Of a stretch of 64,000 nt of DNA, positions 52,231-62,810 are shown piece after piece. Positions within the stretch are counted from its first letter, which is position 1, and the number at the start of each line of letters is the position of its first letter. The notes under the pieces were generated by a model. It was not told the DNA's origin, ran no database searches, and saw only the letters and a list, made by a program, of their open reading frames with translations. The DNA is taken from assembly GCF_018617855.1 (NCBI RefSeq), contig NZ_JACSKY010000001.1:434001-498000 (forward strand). The letters run 5' to 3'. Origin of the DNA: Exiguobacterium qingdaonense (GTDB lineage Bacteria; Bacillota; Bacilli; Exiguobacteriales; Exiguobacteriaceae). Position numbers and translations under genes: made by a program.

Positions 52231-52368
52231 TTAAGATGCAGGAAATCGAGAAACCGGTTGAGACACCGTCTCCTTCCCTGGCTTTACTTGTAAGTCTTTC
52301 AACTTTTTCTTCAACACTTCTTTTAAAAGTCTTTTTTTCTCTCGTAGCACTTTGTCACGTTCTTTCAT
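52231..52368 (-). CDS. Possible 45-residue Lys-rich protein
   Basis: Begins MKERDKVLREKKRLLKEVL and is almost wholly a basic amphipathic helix up to residue 30, then a short polar tail. A G-rich GGGGGGTGA lies nine bases before the ATG. An extended -10 (TGCTATAAT, core 52454-52459) lies 86 bases upstream and a terminator 12 bases after the stop, so this is an independent transcription unit. It could instead be a small RNA with an accidental frame. No family recognised. Confidence 0.4.
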   Translation of the reverse strand: MKERDKVLREKKRLLKEVLKKKLKDLQVKPGKETVSQPVSRFPAS

Positions 52369-52523
52369 GGCCTCTCACCCCCCAGCAGCGTAAGGAACCG
52401 AATGCGCATTACCGAATCTGAAAATCTTGAAGTTGGACTATATCTACAATTGAATTATAGCACATCTGTTTGTGATCTGTGAATCAAACTTAATAGTTTA
52501 TCACGTGAGTAAAAGGTTGTGGT

Positions 52524-52552
52524 TTGCATTGAAATTAAAAAACCTGTATAGT
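52524..52552 (+). promoter_or_regulatory. Promoter of the HD-domain gene
   Basis: -35 TTGCAT (52524-52529), 17 bases, -10 TATAGT (52547-52552). Confidence 0.55.
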
Positions 52553-52589
52553 TTATAGAAATAACCTTTTATTATTAAGGAGGAGAGCG

Positions 52590-53123
52590 ATGATGAGAAT
52601 CACATTGGAAACAATCATGAAACACCCGGTTACCCAAAAATATTTAACTCGATCTGGCTTGAAGCATGCGGTTGATGTGTGTGAACGCGCTCTCGAAATG
52701 GCAACGAAACGTGGTCTCGATACAGATTTAGCGACTAAAGCTGCGCTGCTTCACGATATCGGCCATTATGAATGGTATACAGAAGGCAAGTGGAACTATG
52801 ATTTGTATCGGCAAAATGACATTCATGCAATTAAAGGCGCAGAGCGTGCACATAAACTGTTGATTCGTCTAGGGGAAGATCCGGCACGGGCTAAAGAGAT
52901 CTCTGTCATGATTCTGTTGCATACCGACTCTTATCTACCTCCTAGTCGGATTCAGCGAACGCCGCTACAACAGCTCGTTCATGACGCTGACACGTTTGTC
53001 GAACAGCCAGGCGGCATGCATCATTACGAAACGATGGAGATTGAGGATGCATTGACACGCGTTCGCCAAATTGATGCAATCGTCGAGCGCCTCTCAAATC
53101 TGCCACGTATATCGAACGGTTAA
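52590..53123 (+). CDS. HD-domain phosphohydrolase
   Basis: 177 residues. The metal-binding pattern is His25 (LKHAVDVCERA), the HD pair in ALLHDIGHYEW and a late HDADTF. It is a small stand-alone HD protein of the type often acting on nucleotides or polyphosphates (YedJ/YqeK-like shape); the substrate is unknown. AAGGAGG precedes two adjacent ATG codons. It is monocistronic with its own terminator, converging on oppF. Confidence 0.88.
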   Translation: MMRITLETIMKHPVTQKYLTRSGLKHAVDVCERALEMATKRGLDTDLATKAALLHDIGHYEWYTEGKWNYDLYRQNDIHAIKGAERAHKLLIRLGEDPARAKEISVMILLHTDSYLPPSRIQRTPLQQLVHDADTFVEQPGGMHHYETMEIEDALTRVRQIDAIVERLSNLPRISNG

Positions 53124-53127
53124 CCGG

Positions 53128-53155
53128 TCACCTAATTTGATTAGGTGATTTTTTT
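53128..53155 (+). terminator. Intrinsic terminator of the HD gene
   Basis: TCACCTAA / TTAGGTGA arms and seven T. Confidence 0.88.
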
Positions 53156-53157
53156 GT

Positions 53158-53196
53158 GCAAAAACCCCTGACTCTTAAAAAGTCAAGGGTTTTTAG
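53158..53196 (-). terminator. Intrinsic terminator of the opp operon
   Basis: AACCCTTGACT / AGTCAGGGGTT arms (one mismatch) and TTTTT on the minus strand, just after oppF. Confidence 0.8.
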
Positions 53197-53197
53197 A

Positions 53198-54148
53198 TTA
53201 TACAGTTTGTGCTTTGTACGCTTCGTACTCCTCATCTGTGAGTGAAACGTAATGACCAGGTTCGACTTCACGAAGCGGCGGGATGCTCGAATCTTCATCC
53301 GAACGTCCGACCGGACCTTTCGAAGTCGATTCATAGACGATCCGTTTCCGTGTACGCTCGTGCTCTGGGTCTGGGAGCGGAATCGCTGACAAGAGCGATT
53401 TCGTATACGCATGGATCGGGTTCTCATAGAGGCGATCGGCTGTAGCGAGCTCTACGAGGTGGCCTTGATACATAACACCGATACGGTCAGAGATATATTT
53501 TACCATCGACAAGTCATGGGCGATGAACAAATACGTCAAATCGCGATCACGCTGTAATTCTTTCATCAAGTTGACGACCTGCGCTTGAATCGATACATCA
53601 AGGGCAGAAATCGGCTCATCGGCGATGATGAAATCTGGTTCAACTGCGAGGGCACGGGCAATCCCGATACGCTGACGCTGACCACCCGAGAATTCGTGTG
53701 GGTAACGGCTCGCGTGCTCTTTCGTCAAACCGACTGTCTCAAGAAGGTCATATACGCGGTCCATGCGCTCTTCTTTCGTCTTCGCCAAACCGTGGATATC
53801 GATTCCTTCCGCAATGATATCGGCAACGGTCATACGCGGGTTAAGCGAGGCGTATGGGTCTTGGAAGATCATTTGCATCGCACGGTTAAACTTCAATTTA
53901 TCTGCTTTCGACTTCTTGTCATGAACGTTCTCACCTTTAAACACGACATCACCATCCGTCGCATCATAAAGACCGATAATCGTGCGTCCTGTCGTAGACT
54001 TCCCACAACCGGACTCACCTACGAGACCGAGCACTTCACCTTTGTAAATGTCGAACGTGATGCCGTCAACCGCTTTGACGACACGGCCGCGACCAATCTT
54101 AAAGTGCTGCTTTAGGTTTTTTACCTCGAGTAGTTTCTCGCGTTCCAT
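53198..54148 (-). CDS. oppF: Oligopeptide ABC transporter ATPase OppF
   Basis: 316 residues. Walker A GESGCGKST, signature FSGGQRQRIGIARAL, Walker B FIIADEPISALD and switch His in FIAHDLSMV. The oligopeptide/dipeptide C-terminal extension follows (HAYTKSLLSAIPLPDP, with an acidic end). With OppD it powers peptide import by OppBC. Its ATG overlaps the OppD stop (TAATG), so the two subunits are translated together. It is the last gene of oppABCDF. Confidence 0.96.
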   Translation of the reverse strand: MEREKLLEVKNLKQHFKIGRGRVVKAVDGITFDIYKGEVLGLVGESGCGKSTTGRTIIGLYDATDGDVVFKGENVHDKKSKADKLKFNRAMQMIFQDPYASLNPRMTVADIIAEGIDIHGLAKTKEERMDRVYDLLETVGLTKEHASRYPHEFSGGQRQRIGIARALAVEPDFIIADEPISALDVSIQAQVVNLMKELQRDRDLTYLFIAHDLSMVKYISDRIGVMYQGHLVELATADRLYENPIHAYTKSLLSAIPLPDPEHERTRKRIVYESTSKGPVGRSDEDSSIPPLREVEPGHYVSLTDEEYEAYKAQTV

Positions 54149-55221
54149 TATTCAGCACCACCTTTCGTAAACGATTTTGCGAACGCGCTGTCTGGACGAT
54201 ACTTGAGAGCGAGTTCACGAATCGCACGCGGCGGCGTGACCGCTGGTGCTTGTGGGTGTAACAACCAACTTGAAGCGAAGTGTGTATCACTCACTTGGAA
54301 CATCGGTGGCTCTTTCTCAAAGTCAATCTTCATCGCGTATGGGTTACGCGGTGCGAACGCATCTCCTTTCGGAGGATCGAGCAAGTTTGGAGGCGTACCC
54401 GGGATTGCAGGTAACGCTTCATTTCGGTCATCTGTCGGGCGAGGCATCGAACCGAGAAGTCCCCACGTATAAGGATGACGTGGCTCATAAAACACTTCGT
54501 CGACCGTCCCTTTTTCGACGAGACGTCCCGCATACATAACAGCAACGCGGTCAGCCATGTTTGCGACAACCCCGAGGTCGTGCGTGATAAAGATGATGGC
54601 CGTGCCCGTCTTTTGCTGAATATCTTTTAACAATTCAAGGATTTGCGCTTGAATCGTCACATCAAGTGCTGTCGTCGGCTCATCGGCAATCAACACTTTC
54701 GGATTACACGCGAGTGCGATCGCGATTACGATCCGTTGACGCATCCCACCAGAAAGTTGGTGTGGGTATTGCTTCAAGCGTGCTTCCGGGTTCGGGATCC
54801 CTACGAGCGTCAACAGTTCGAGAGTACGTTTTTTCGCATCTTCACCAGTCAACCCTTGGTGTTGCTTCAACCCTTCCGCGATTTGTTTATAAATCGTCAT
54901 CGTCGGGTTAAGTGATGTCATCGGGTCTTGGAAAATCATTGCGATATCGCGACCACGAATTTTAAGCATTTCTTTTTCCGAAAGTTTCGCCAAGTCTTTC
55001 CCTTCGAACATGATCTCTCCGTTCGTGATTTCACCTGGAGGGTTCGGAATGAGACGCATGATCGCCTTCGAAGTGACGGATTTACCTGAACCCGATTCTC
55101 CTACGATGGCGAGCGTCTCGCCTTTTTTCAAATCAAACGAAACACCACGAACAGCCTGAACTGTTCCGGCATAAGTGTGGAACGAGACCTCTAAGTCCCG
55201 GACTGATAAAATCGTTTCCAT
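54148..55221 (-). CDS. oppD: Oligopeptide ABC transporter ATPase OppD
   Basis: 357 residues. Walker A GESGSGKSV, signature LSGGMRQRIVIAIAL, Walker B VLIADEPTTALD, switch His in FITHDLGVV. The C-terminal extension contains HPYTWGLLGSMPRP and a long tail. It is the second ATPase of the heterodimer. A 23-base gap separates it from oppC. Confidence 0.96.
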   Translation of the reverse strand: METILSVRDLEVSFHTYAGTVQAVRGVSFDLKKGETLAIVGESGSGKSVTSKAIMRLIPNPPGEITNGEIMFEGKDLAKLSEKEMLKIRGRDIAMIFQDPMTSLNPTMTIYKQIAEGLKQHQGLTGEDAKKRTLELLTLVGIPNPEARLKQYPHQLSGGMRQRIVIAIALACNPKVLIADEPTTALDVTIQAQILELLKDIQQKTGTAIIFITHDLGVVANMADRVAVMYAGRLVEKGTVDEVFYEPRHPYTWGLLGSMPRPTDDRNEALPAIPGTPPNLLDPPKGDAFAPRNPYAMKIDFEKEPPMFQVSDTHFASSWLLHPQAPAVTPPRAIRELALKYRPDSAFAKSFTKGGAE

Positions 55222-55244
55222 GCACGAGTCCCCCTCTTTCTTTA

Positions 55245-56270
55245 TTATTTACGCATTTTTGGATCGAACGCATCGCGCAAGCCGTCAGCAAGCAAGTTGA
55301 AGCTGACCATGAGCAAGACGATGATGACCGATGGGATGACAAGAAGGAACGGGAATGTCCGCAATTCTTTGTATCCATCATTGATCAACGTACCAAGTGA
55401 TGCCTGTGGCGGTTGAAGCCCGATCCCAATAAAGCTGAGGAATGCCTCGAAGAAGATGGCAGAAGGAATCGTGAACATGAGTGTGATGATGATCGCACCT
55501 AACGTGTTCGGAATCAAGTGTTTGAAGATCAAGCGCCCGCTTGAAGCACCAAGCGTACGGGCTGCCAAAACGAATTCTTGGTTTTTAAGTTTTAAAATCT
55601 GACCTCGAACGAGTCGACTCATCCCAATCCAACCGGTGATGACCATAGCCAGGATGATGGTGAAGACACCCGGGTCAAAGATCAAGATGAACAGAATGAT
55701 GAGAATCAAGTTTGGTACACCTGTCAAAATCTCGACAATCCGTTGCATGATGTTATCGGTACGTCCGCCGAAGTAAGCAGAGATACCGCCATATGCTACA
55801 CCGATGACCGTATCGATGATGGCGGCCATCAAACCGATGAAGAGCGAAATACGTGTCCCTTCCCAAATACGTGACCAAAGATCACGACCGAGATAGTCGG
55901 TACCGAACCAGTAGTTTTCTTCTACGTTCTTTTGTTCGTAGAAGTCAATTTCACGACCACCTAGTGTCGCCATCCCATCGAATCCTGCCCATTCGAGCCC
56001 TGTGACTTTAGGTGGTAATTTCGCTTGCGAGATGTTTTGTTCATAGGCATCACGGCCCGATAACATCGGTCCGAACAATGAAAGTATGACAAGTATCAAA
56101 ATAATAGACAGCGAGATGATGGCCGCTTTGTTTTTCTTTAGGCGCAACCATGCATCTTGCCAAAAGTTTAAGCTCTTACCGGCGATACGCTCGCCAAGCT
56201 GTTCATTCATTTCAATCGGTGTGAACATGTCTTGGTCGAACTGTTCGTAATTCTTTTTGTTTTCAATCAT
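55245..56270 (-). CDS. oppC: Oligopeptide ABC transporter permease OppC
   Basis: 341 residues with six helices: a first helix near 42-64 preceded by an OppC-type N-terminal cytosolic domain, then a large periplasmic loop including GTDYLGRDLWSRIWEGTRIS and a C-terminal permease core with the EAA-like loop (FVLAARTLGASSGRLIFKHLIPN). Its ATG overlaps the oppB stop by one base. Confidence 0.95.
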   Translation of the reverse strand: MIENKKNYEQFDQDMFTPIEMNEQLGERIAGKSLNFWQDAWLRLKKNKAAIISLSIILILVILSLFGPMLSGRDAYEQNISQAKLPPKVTGLEWAGFDGMATLGGREIDFYEQKNVEENYWFGTDYLGRDLWSRIWEGTRISLFIGLMAAIIDTVIGVAYGGISAYFGGRTDNIMQRIVEILTGVPNLILIILFILIFDPGVFTIILAMVITGWIGMSRLVRGQILKLKNQEFVLAARTLGASSGRLIFKHLIPNTLGAIIITLMFTIPSAIFFEAFLSFIGIGLQPPQASLGTLINDGYKELRTFPFLLVIPSVIIVLLMVSFNLLADGLRDAFDPKMRK

Positions 56271-57196
56271 CAGTTATCCCCCCCAAGACGAATACGTGGA
56301 TCAACTACGCCGTATAGCAAGTCGACCATTAAAATAATCAAAATGAACACCGCTGAGAAGAAGAGTGTCGTACCCATAATGACAGAATAGTCGTTCAATG
56401 TGATTGACGTGACGAACAACTCGCCAAGCCCTGGCACAGCAAAGATTTTTTCAATGACGAACGTACCTGTCAAAAGAGCCGCAGTTAAAGGACCGAGAAT
56501 CGTAATCGCTGGAATCATGGCGTTACGGACCATGTGCTTCCAGACAATCGCGTTCCCGCTAAGCCCTTTCGCTTTGGCGAGCGTGACATAGTCCTGCCCG
56601 GTGACTTCAAGCATCTCGGTACGGACAAAACGAGCAATCGATGCCGTGACCCCAAGGGATAATGAAATCGTCGGCAAAATCGTATGTGCTGGCGAATCCC
56701 AGAATGCGACCGGAAGCAACTTAAACTGAACCCCAACATAATATTGAAGGAGGGCGGCAAAAACGAATGATGGGACAGAAATCCCGATTACCGATACGAA
56801 CATTGAACCATAGTCAATGACCGTATTGTGACGAATCGCGGCTACAACACCTAACAAAATACCGACGAGCGTTCCGAGAACTAATGCTTGGAGCCCTAAT
56901 TGTGCCGATGGACCGATTCGTTCCATAATCAACTCGGTTACTGGACGGTTCGCCGTACGGAATGATACGCCAAGGTCACCTTGAAGCATGTTTCCAATGT
57001 ACGTCGCATAACGGACCGGAAGTGGGTCGTTGAGTCCATAGCGGTCATTCAATAGTTGAATTTGTGATTCTGTCAGTTTTTCCTGGTTTTGATATGGTGA
57101 ACCTGGGAGCAGGTCCATCAGGAAGAACGTGAACGTGGCGATCAAGAAGAACGTGATGAGGCCATAAGTCAGCCGTTGTAGGATATAACGTCCCAT
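56270..57196 (-). CDS. oppB: Oligopeptide ABC transporter permease OppB
   Basis: 308 residues with six helices. It starts MGRYILQRLTYGLITFFLI, includes LPGSPYQNQEKLTESQIQLLNDRYGLNDPLPVRY and the EAA loop QDYVTLAKAKGLSGNAIVWKHMVRNA. It forms the peptide channel with OppC. A gap of 307 bases separates it from oppA, holding its own promoter-like sequences. Confidence 0.96.
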   Translation of the reverse strand: MGRYILQRLTYGLITFFLIATFTFFLMDLLPGSPYQNQEKLTESQIQLLNDRYGLNDPLPVRYATYIGNMLQGDLGVSFRTANRPVTELIMERIGPSAQLGLQALVLGTLVGILLGVVAAIRHNTVIDYGSMFVSVIGISVPSFVFAALLQYYVGVQFKLLPVAFWDSPAHTILPTISLSLGVTASIARFVRTEMLEVTGQDYVTLAKAKGLSGNAIVWKHMVRNAMIPAITILGPLTAALLTGTFVIEKIFAVPGLGELFVTSITLNDYSVIMGTTLFFSAVFILIILMVDLLYGVVDPRIRLGGDN

Positions 57197-57295
57197 TTGT
57201 AAAAACCCCCTGTGTTTGTCTAATTCTATCTACTACTTGCACCAACAGCTTCACTATGACATAAGACCCATTCATCAAATTCACAAAATGAAAGG

Positions 57296-57319
57296 AATTT
57301 TCTGAAAGAATAAATTATA
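57296..57319 (-). promoter_or_regulatory. oppB -10 box with CodY-like site at the start
   Basis: -10 TATAAT at 57314-57319 (minus). AATTTTCTGAAAGAA at 57296-57310 matches the CodY consensus AATTTTCWGAAAATT at 12 of 15, directly over the expected start. The rest of the 307-base oppA-oppB gap holds a second CodY-like box (57456-57470, 13 of 15) and a hairpin; no gene is seen. Confidence 0.45.
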
Positions 57320-57470
57320 CGTCATCTCAAGGCTCTTAGTACAGTGGCTGAAAATAAAGAATATCCCTTTCAAAGATTATTCTGAATTTTCACTGTTACT
57401 ACATTATACTTTACCAACAAAACATTTGAACAGTGTTTTCTCTTAGTTCAGTACAATTTTTTAGAAAATT

Positions 57471-57495
57471 GGGGACATGCGGTTCGCATGCCCCC
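57471..57495 (-). terminator. Hairpin after oppA, partial terminator
   Basis: GGGGGCATGCG / CGCATGTCCCC arms, short loop, then AATTTTC on the minus strand. A weak T-run suggests partial termination, allowing more OppA than OppBCDF. Confidence 0.55.
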
Positions 57496-57503
57496 TCATT
57501 TCA

Positions 57504-59120
57504 TTAGTTGATATCAACGTATTTGTACTGGTAGTCAGCACCGAATAGTTGACGGTTAAAGTTTTCGATGTTTGGACGAATCAAGTATGCAACGCCAGCC
57601 TGGTAAATCGGCATGATTCCTTGATCTTGTTCAATCAAGAGCGCTTCTGCTTCTTTGAACAGATCATAGCGTGCATCGATATTTGTTTCAGCGGCCGCTG
57701 CATCGATTAACTGGTCATATTCAGATGACTTGTAATTGATATCGTTTTGACCGTTGTTCGACGTGAAGATTCCGAGGTTTGTGAGCGGATCTTTATAGTC
57801 AGGTCCCCAAACCGCGAATGACATTTGGTAGTCACCGTTTGATTCACGTTCAAGTTTATTGTTGAAAGGCTGCTGTGCGATCTCGACGGTTACGTTCGGT
57901 AAGTTCGTCTCGATTTGACCTTTCATGTACTCAGAGATTTGTTTTGAAACTTCGCTATCGAACGAGAGGAGTTCAATTGTAGTCGCCTCTCCTCCAGTCG
58001 CTTCTTCCCATAACGAAGCAGCTTCGTCAGCGTTCGTTTGGAAGTACTCGACACCTTCAGTGTAATCCGTTCCGTCTTCATATTTGATGAAGTCTTTCGG
58101 AATGAATGAAGTTGTCGCCATCGAACCGTTGTTCAAGAGCTGATCGACGATTCCCGATGGGTCGACCGCACGTGCAATCGCTTTACGTGCGTTCACATCA
58201 GAGAACACTTCATCTTCGTGATTAAATTTGAAGTAACCGATTGACGAACGGAGACCTGTGTTGAAATCTTCATCTTCTTGGAATGCTGCGACTTGTTCTG
58301 ATGCAAGTCCTGCATAGTCCACGTCACCAGCTTCATACAAGTTTACGACCGTTGACGTCTCTTTGACGACACGAACGTCGACTGAATCGAGTGCGACGTT
58401 GTCTTTGTCCCAATACGTATCATTTTTTGTCAAGACATATCCTTGTTCACGATCCCACTCTGTCCATGTGAATGGTCCATTGTAGAGAAGGTTCTCAGGG
58501 TTTGTCGAAAAATCAGATCCTTTTTCAGTCGCAAAAGCTTCATTGATTGGTGTGAATGTACCGAATGAAGTGAGCGAGAGGAACGATGGGTCCGGACGCT
58601 CAAGTGTGACTTCAAGCGTTTTCTCATCGATTGCTTTTACGCCAAGCTCTTCTTTCGGAGTATCACCTGTGTTGATGGCTTCAGCGTTTTTGATCGTGTT
58701 CATGATGTAAGCATATTGTGACCCTGTCTCAGGATCAACAGCACGTTGCCATGCATAAACAAAATCATTTGCCGTGACCGGTTCACCGTTTGACCATTCC
58801 GCATCGCGAAGTGTGAACGTGTAGACCGTTTCATCCTCACTCACTTCCGGCTCGCCTTCCACGAGTGCTGGTACGGCGTTCCCATCTTTATCGAGACGAT
58901 AAAGACCTTCCATTGTGTTGGCGATCAAGTTGAACGCGACCGCGTCTGTTGCCAATGCTGGATCGGCTGTAGTAATATCTGACGTATCCGTCAAACGAAG
59001 AACTTTTTCTCCGTTTGAAGAAGAACCGCCATCAGAGTCGCCGCCTGTTGAACAAGCCGCGAGTACTGAACCGAGTGCCAAGATGAACGTCATCATGAGC
59101 AAAATCGATTTTTTCTTCAT
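57504..59120 (-). CDS. oppA: Oligopeptide-binding lipoprotein OppA
   Basis: 538 residues from ATG at 59120, after GGGGAAATCGCA. Lipoprotein signal ending LAAC with Cys23, then a Gly/Ser linker and the SBP_bac_5 fold: LRLTDTSDITTADPALATDAVAFNL, VSEDETVYTFTLRDAEWSNGEPVTANDFVYAWQR and the late PIYQAGVAYLIRPNIENF. It captures peptides outside the cell for OppBCDF. It is the first gene of the operon, with a strong promoter upstream. Confidence 0.95.
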   Translation of the reverse strand: MKKKSILLMMTFILALGSVLAACSTGGDSDGGSSSNGEKVLRLTDTSDITTADPALATDAVAFNLIANTMEGLYRLDKDGNAVPALVEGEPEVSEDETVYTFTLRDAEWSNGEPVTANDFVYAWQRAVDPETGSQYAYIMNTIKNAEAINTGDTPKEELGVKAIDEKTLEVTLERPDPSFLSLTSFGTFTPINEAFATEKGSDFSTNPENLLYNGPFTWTEWDREQGYVLTKNDTYWDKDNVALDSVDVRVVKETSTVVNLYEAGDVDYAGLASEQVAAFQEDEDFNTGLRSSIGYFKFNHEDEVFSDVNARKAIARAVDPSGIVDQLLNNGSMATTSFIPKDFIKYEDGTDYTEGVEYFQTNADEAASLWEEATGGEATTIELLSFDSEVSKQISEYMKGQIETNLPNVTVEIAQQPFNNKLERESNGDYQMSFAVWGPDYKDPLTNLGIFTSNNGQNDINYKSSEYDQLIDAAAAETNIDARYDLFKEAEALLIEQDQGIMPIYQAGVAYLIRPNIENFNRQLFGADYQYKYVDIN

Positions 59121-59183
59121 TGCGATTTCCCCTTTCGTTTTCAAAGCTACCCAATCGTCGAAAGTAACATCTTACTTTTCTTT

Positions 59184-59198
59184 AATTTTCTGAATATT
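59184..59198 (-). promoter_or_regulatory. CodY-like box in the oppA leader
   Basis: AATTTTCTGAATATT matches AATTTTCWGAAAATT at 14 of 15 positions, about 30-40 bases downstream of the predicted oppA start. Confidence 0.55.
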
Positions 59199-59231
59199 TC
59201 ATAAAGTAATCGACGAAAGAACGTTAGGGCT

Positions 59232-59261
59232 ATTGTAAGAAATTTTTAATGAAACTGTCAA
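59232..59261 (-). promoter_or_regulatory. oppA promoter
   Basis: -35 TTGACA (59256-59261), 18-base spacer, -10 TACAAT (59232-59237). Confidence 0.7.
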
Positions 59262-59388
59262 CTATTGAATGAAACGCTATCATACGACTCATACTTGACA
59301 CTCGCTTTCTTCCCTTTCTTCCTAGTATCATAGAAGAAACATGGAATGCCGCACCATTCCTCATCTATGTTGAAAGGAGATTACATCG

Positions 59389-59757
59389 TTGAGAAAGTTT
59401 CGAAATATATTTATTGTTTGGGGAATTGTCACAATTCTCTATACGGTTTGGTCCATTTTTTCGTATTTCCAGAGTGAGTCGATTCTCTTTCACCTAAGTG
59501 GAGGCTTGTTCGTTTCAGGAATCCTCACGTTTGCGATTGGGATGTTTTCACATATGAGCGCAAGCGGACTGTTTGACGGGATCATGTACGGTTTTAAGCG
59601 TAACCGTCGTGCGAAGCTGAGAGAAATTGATGCAGATTATGAGGAAGACGAAGAAGAAGACCCAGAAGATCGAAAGCTGCGTAAACAATCGGCGTGGAAC
59701 TGGGTGTTTGTCGGGGCAGGAAGTACCTTATTGTCATTTCTCATGGCGTTGATTTAG
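59389..59757 (+). CDS. Small membrane protein (DUF3899-like)
   Basis: 122 residues starting with TTG after AAAGGAGA. Helices at about 7-27, 33-53 and 103-121; between the second and third lies a cytosolic segment with RNRRAKLREIDADYEEDEEEDPEDRKLRKQ, strongly acidic. The layout resembles DUF3899 proteins of Bacillales; the assignment is tentative and function unknown. It lies upstream of the trpS leader on the same strand. Confidence 0.6.
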   Translation: MRKFRNIFIVWGIVTILYTVWSIFSYFQSESILFHLSGGLFVSGILTFAIGMFSHMSASGLFDGIMYGFKRNRRAKLREIDADYEEDEEEDPEDRKLRKQSAWNWVFVGAGSTLLSFLMALI

Positions 59758-59799
59758 TCTTTTTGTTTATTTATAGCTGTGCTAAACTAAATACAGAAT

Positions 59800-61059
<1,260 letters not shown>

Positions 61060-61070
61060 ACGAACGTCAG

Positions 61071-61100
61071 AAGAGCTCTCAATCCGAGAGCTCTTTTTTG
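61071..61100 (+). terminator. Intrinsic terminator of trpS
   Basis: AGAGCTCTC / GAGAGCTCT arms, five-base loop, TTTTTT. Confidence 0.88.
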
Positions 61101-61104
61101 AACG

Positions 61105-61137
61105 TAAAAAAGAGACAGGCGTCCCTGTCTCTTTTTG
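61105..61137. terminator. Second terminator between trpS and the oppA paralogue
   Basis: AGAGACAGG / CCTGTCTCT arms, three-base loop, T-runs on both strands. It mainly ends the minus-strand lipoprotein gene. Confidence 0.85.
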
Positions 61138-61151
61138 TAAAGATGATTTGA

Positions 61152-62810
61152 TTACTCTTTGCCTTCGATTGAAGCCCACTTGTAAGAGAAGTCCGCACCG
61201 AATGCGTGCTCGACGATATCTTTCACGTAAGGCTTGACGAGACGAGCCGATCCACGTTGGTAAACTGGTGAGATTGCATTTTCTTCAAGAACGATTTTTT
61301 CTGCTTCTTGAAGGTCAGCCCAACGTTGCTCAGAATCTGTGCTTGCTTTAGCAGATTCAATCAACTTGTCAAACTCATCATTCGACCATTTACCACGGTT
61401 GTATGGTCCATCCGTGACGAAGAGGTCAACGAATGTCATTGGATCTTGATAGTCAGGACCCCAACCAGCGAACGTGAACTCGAAGTCCCCTTTGTTCTCA
61501 AGGTCAAGTTTGTTGTTGAACGGCTGTTGCTTGATTGAAACGGTCATGCCTGGAAGGTTCTTCTCAAGTTCACCTTTGATGAACTCACCGATTTGCTTCG
61601 CAGACTCAGAGTCATAGTTGAGGAGCTCAAGTTCAACTGAATCCGTACCGAGTTCAGAGAGACCTTCTTCCCAAAGTTGTTGCGCACGGTCAACGTCATA
61701 ACCACCGATGTCACCGTTCGCATCACGGAAGTCGTTACCGTCAGGACCTGTTACGAAGTCTTTTGGTACGAGGTAGTTCGCAGGAATCGAACCGTTCGCA
61801 AGAAGCGTTTCTGCGATCGCTGCTTTATCGTATGCCGCGTCAATCGCGTTACGGATTTTTTGGTTATCAAGCGCTTCCACTTCTGTGTTGAACTGAAGGT
61901 AGAAGAGAGTCGGCTCAACGACAGTTGAGAATTCGTCGCTATCTTGGTATTGAGCAACAAGCTCAGAAGTCAAACCTGTGCGGTCCACGTCACCGTTCTC
62001 GTACAAGTTAACACCTGTTGAAACTTCTTTAACGACTTTAACGTTGATCTCATCAAGTTTAACTGTGTCCGCATCCCAATAGTCTTCGTTCTTGACCATC
62101 GTCCAGCCTTGTTCGCGCTCCCAGCTGTCGAGTTTGAACGGTCCGTTGTAGAGAGTCGTCTCAGCAGACGTACCGAAGTTCTCACCCTGCTCTGTATCGA
62201 ATGACTCAAGTTTTGGCATGAACACGCCGAAGCTTGTCAATCCGAGGAAGTAGTCAGCCGGTGCTGTCAATTTAACTTCAAGCGTTTGATCGTCGATTGC
62301 TTTAACGCCTACTGCATCGCGCTCGCCTTCGCCTGTGTTGTAAGCTTCTGCGCCTTCAATCTGTGACATGACGTATGCGTACTGTGAAGCGTTATCTGGG
62401 TTGAGTACTTCTTTCCAAGCGTATTCGAAGTCGTTCGCTGTGACAGGCTCACCGTTTGACCAAGTTACGCCTTCACGGATTTTGAACGTGTATGTCATTC
62501 CGTCTTCAGAAACTTCGTGAGACTCAGCCATACCTGGAGTCGGCTCATCGTTCTCGTCCATACGGTAAAGACCTTCGTTTACGTTATTTAATACGTTGAA
62601 CGATACTGAGTCTGTTGCGAGTGTCGGGTTAAGTGAAGGAATGTCTGAGCTGTCGAGCAAGTTGAGGACTTGCGCTTCATCTGCCGAACCTTCTGAACCT
62701 GATCCATTAGAAGACCCTGTGTCTTCATCCCCTGTCGAACATGCAGCTAGGAAAGCACTTGAAAGAAGTGTAACCGAAGATGCTAAAGCAAAACCTTTTT
62801 TCTTATTCAT
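61152..62810 (-). CDS. Peptide-binding lipoprotein, OppA paralogue
   Basis: 552 residues. Lipoprotein signal ending LAAC with Cys24, acidic Asp/Ser/Gly linker, then an SBP_bac_5 fold nearly co-linear with OppA: LDSSDIPSLNPTLATDSVSFNVLNNVNEGLYR, GVTWSNGEPVTANDFEYAWKEVL, ENAISPVYQRGSARLVKPYVKDIV. It probably feeds the same OppBCDF importer with a different peptide range, as no permease genes are linked to it. It has its own promoter and terminator. Confidence 0.93.
   Translation of the reverse strand: MNKKKGFALASSVTLLSSAFLAACSTGDEDTGSSNGSGSEGSADEAQVLNLLDSSDIPSLNPTLATDSVSFNVLNNVNEGLYRMDENDEPTPGMAESHEVSEDGMTYTFKIREGVTWSNGEPVTANDFEYAWKEVLNPDNASQYAYVMSQIEGAEAYNTGEGERDAVGVKAIDDQTLEVKLTAPADYFLGLTSFGVFMPKLESFDTEQGENFGTSAETTLYNGPFKLDSWEREQGWTMVKNEDYWDADTVKLDEINVKVVKEVSTGVNLYENGDVDRTGLTSELVAQYQDSDEFSTVVEPTLFYLQFNTEVEALDNQKIRNAIDAAYDKAAIAETLLANGSIPANYLVPKDFVTGPDGNDFRDANGDIGGYDVDRAQQLWEEGLSELGTDSVELELLNYDSESAKQIGEFIKGELEKNLPGMTVSIKQQPFNNKLDLENKGDFEFTFAGWGPDYQDPMTFVDLFVTDGPYNRGKWSNDEFDKLIESAKASTDSEQRWADLQEAEKIVLEENAISPVYQRGSARLVKPYVKDIVEHAFGADFSYKWASIEGKE

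Noticed and set aside
52236-52421. 61-codon open frame on + between spx and the HD gene
   Set aside because: No ribosome-binding site; it is antisense to the better supported small minus-strand unit with promoter and terminator.
53585-54115. 176-codon open frame antisense to oppF
   Set aside because: Shadow of a conserved ATPase gene.
59266-59282. cre-like ATGATAGCGTTTCAT upstream of the oppA promoter
   Set aside because: Two mismatches at defined cre positions; not distinguishable from chance.
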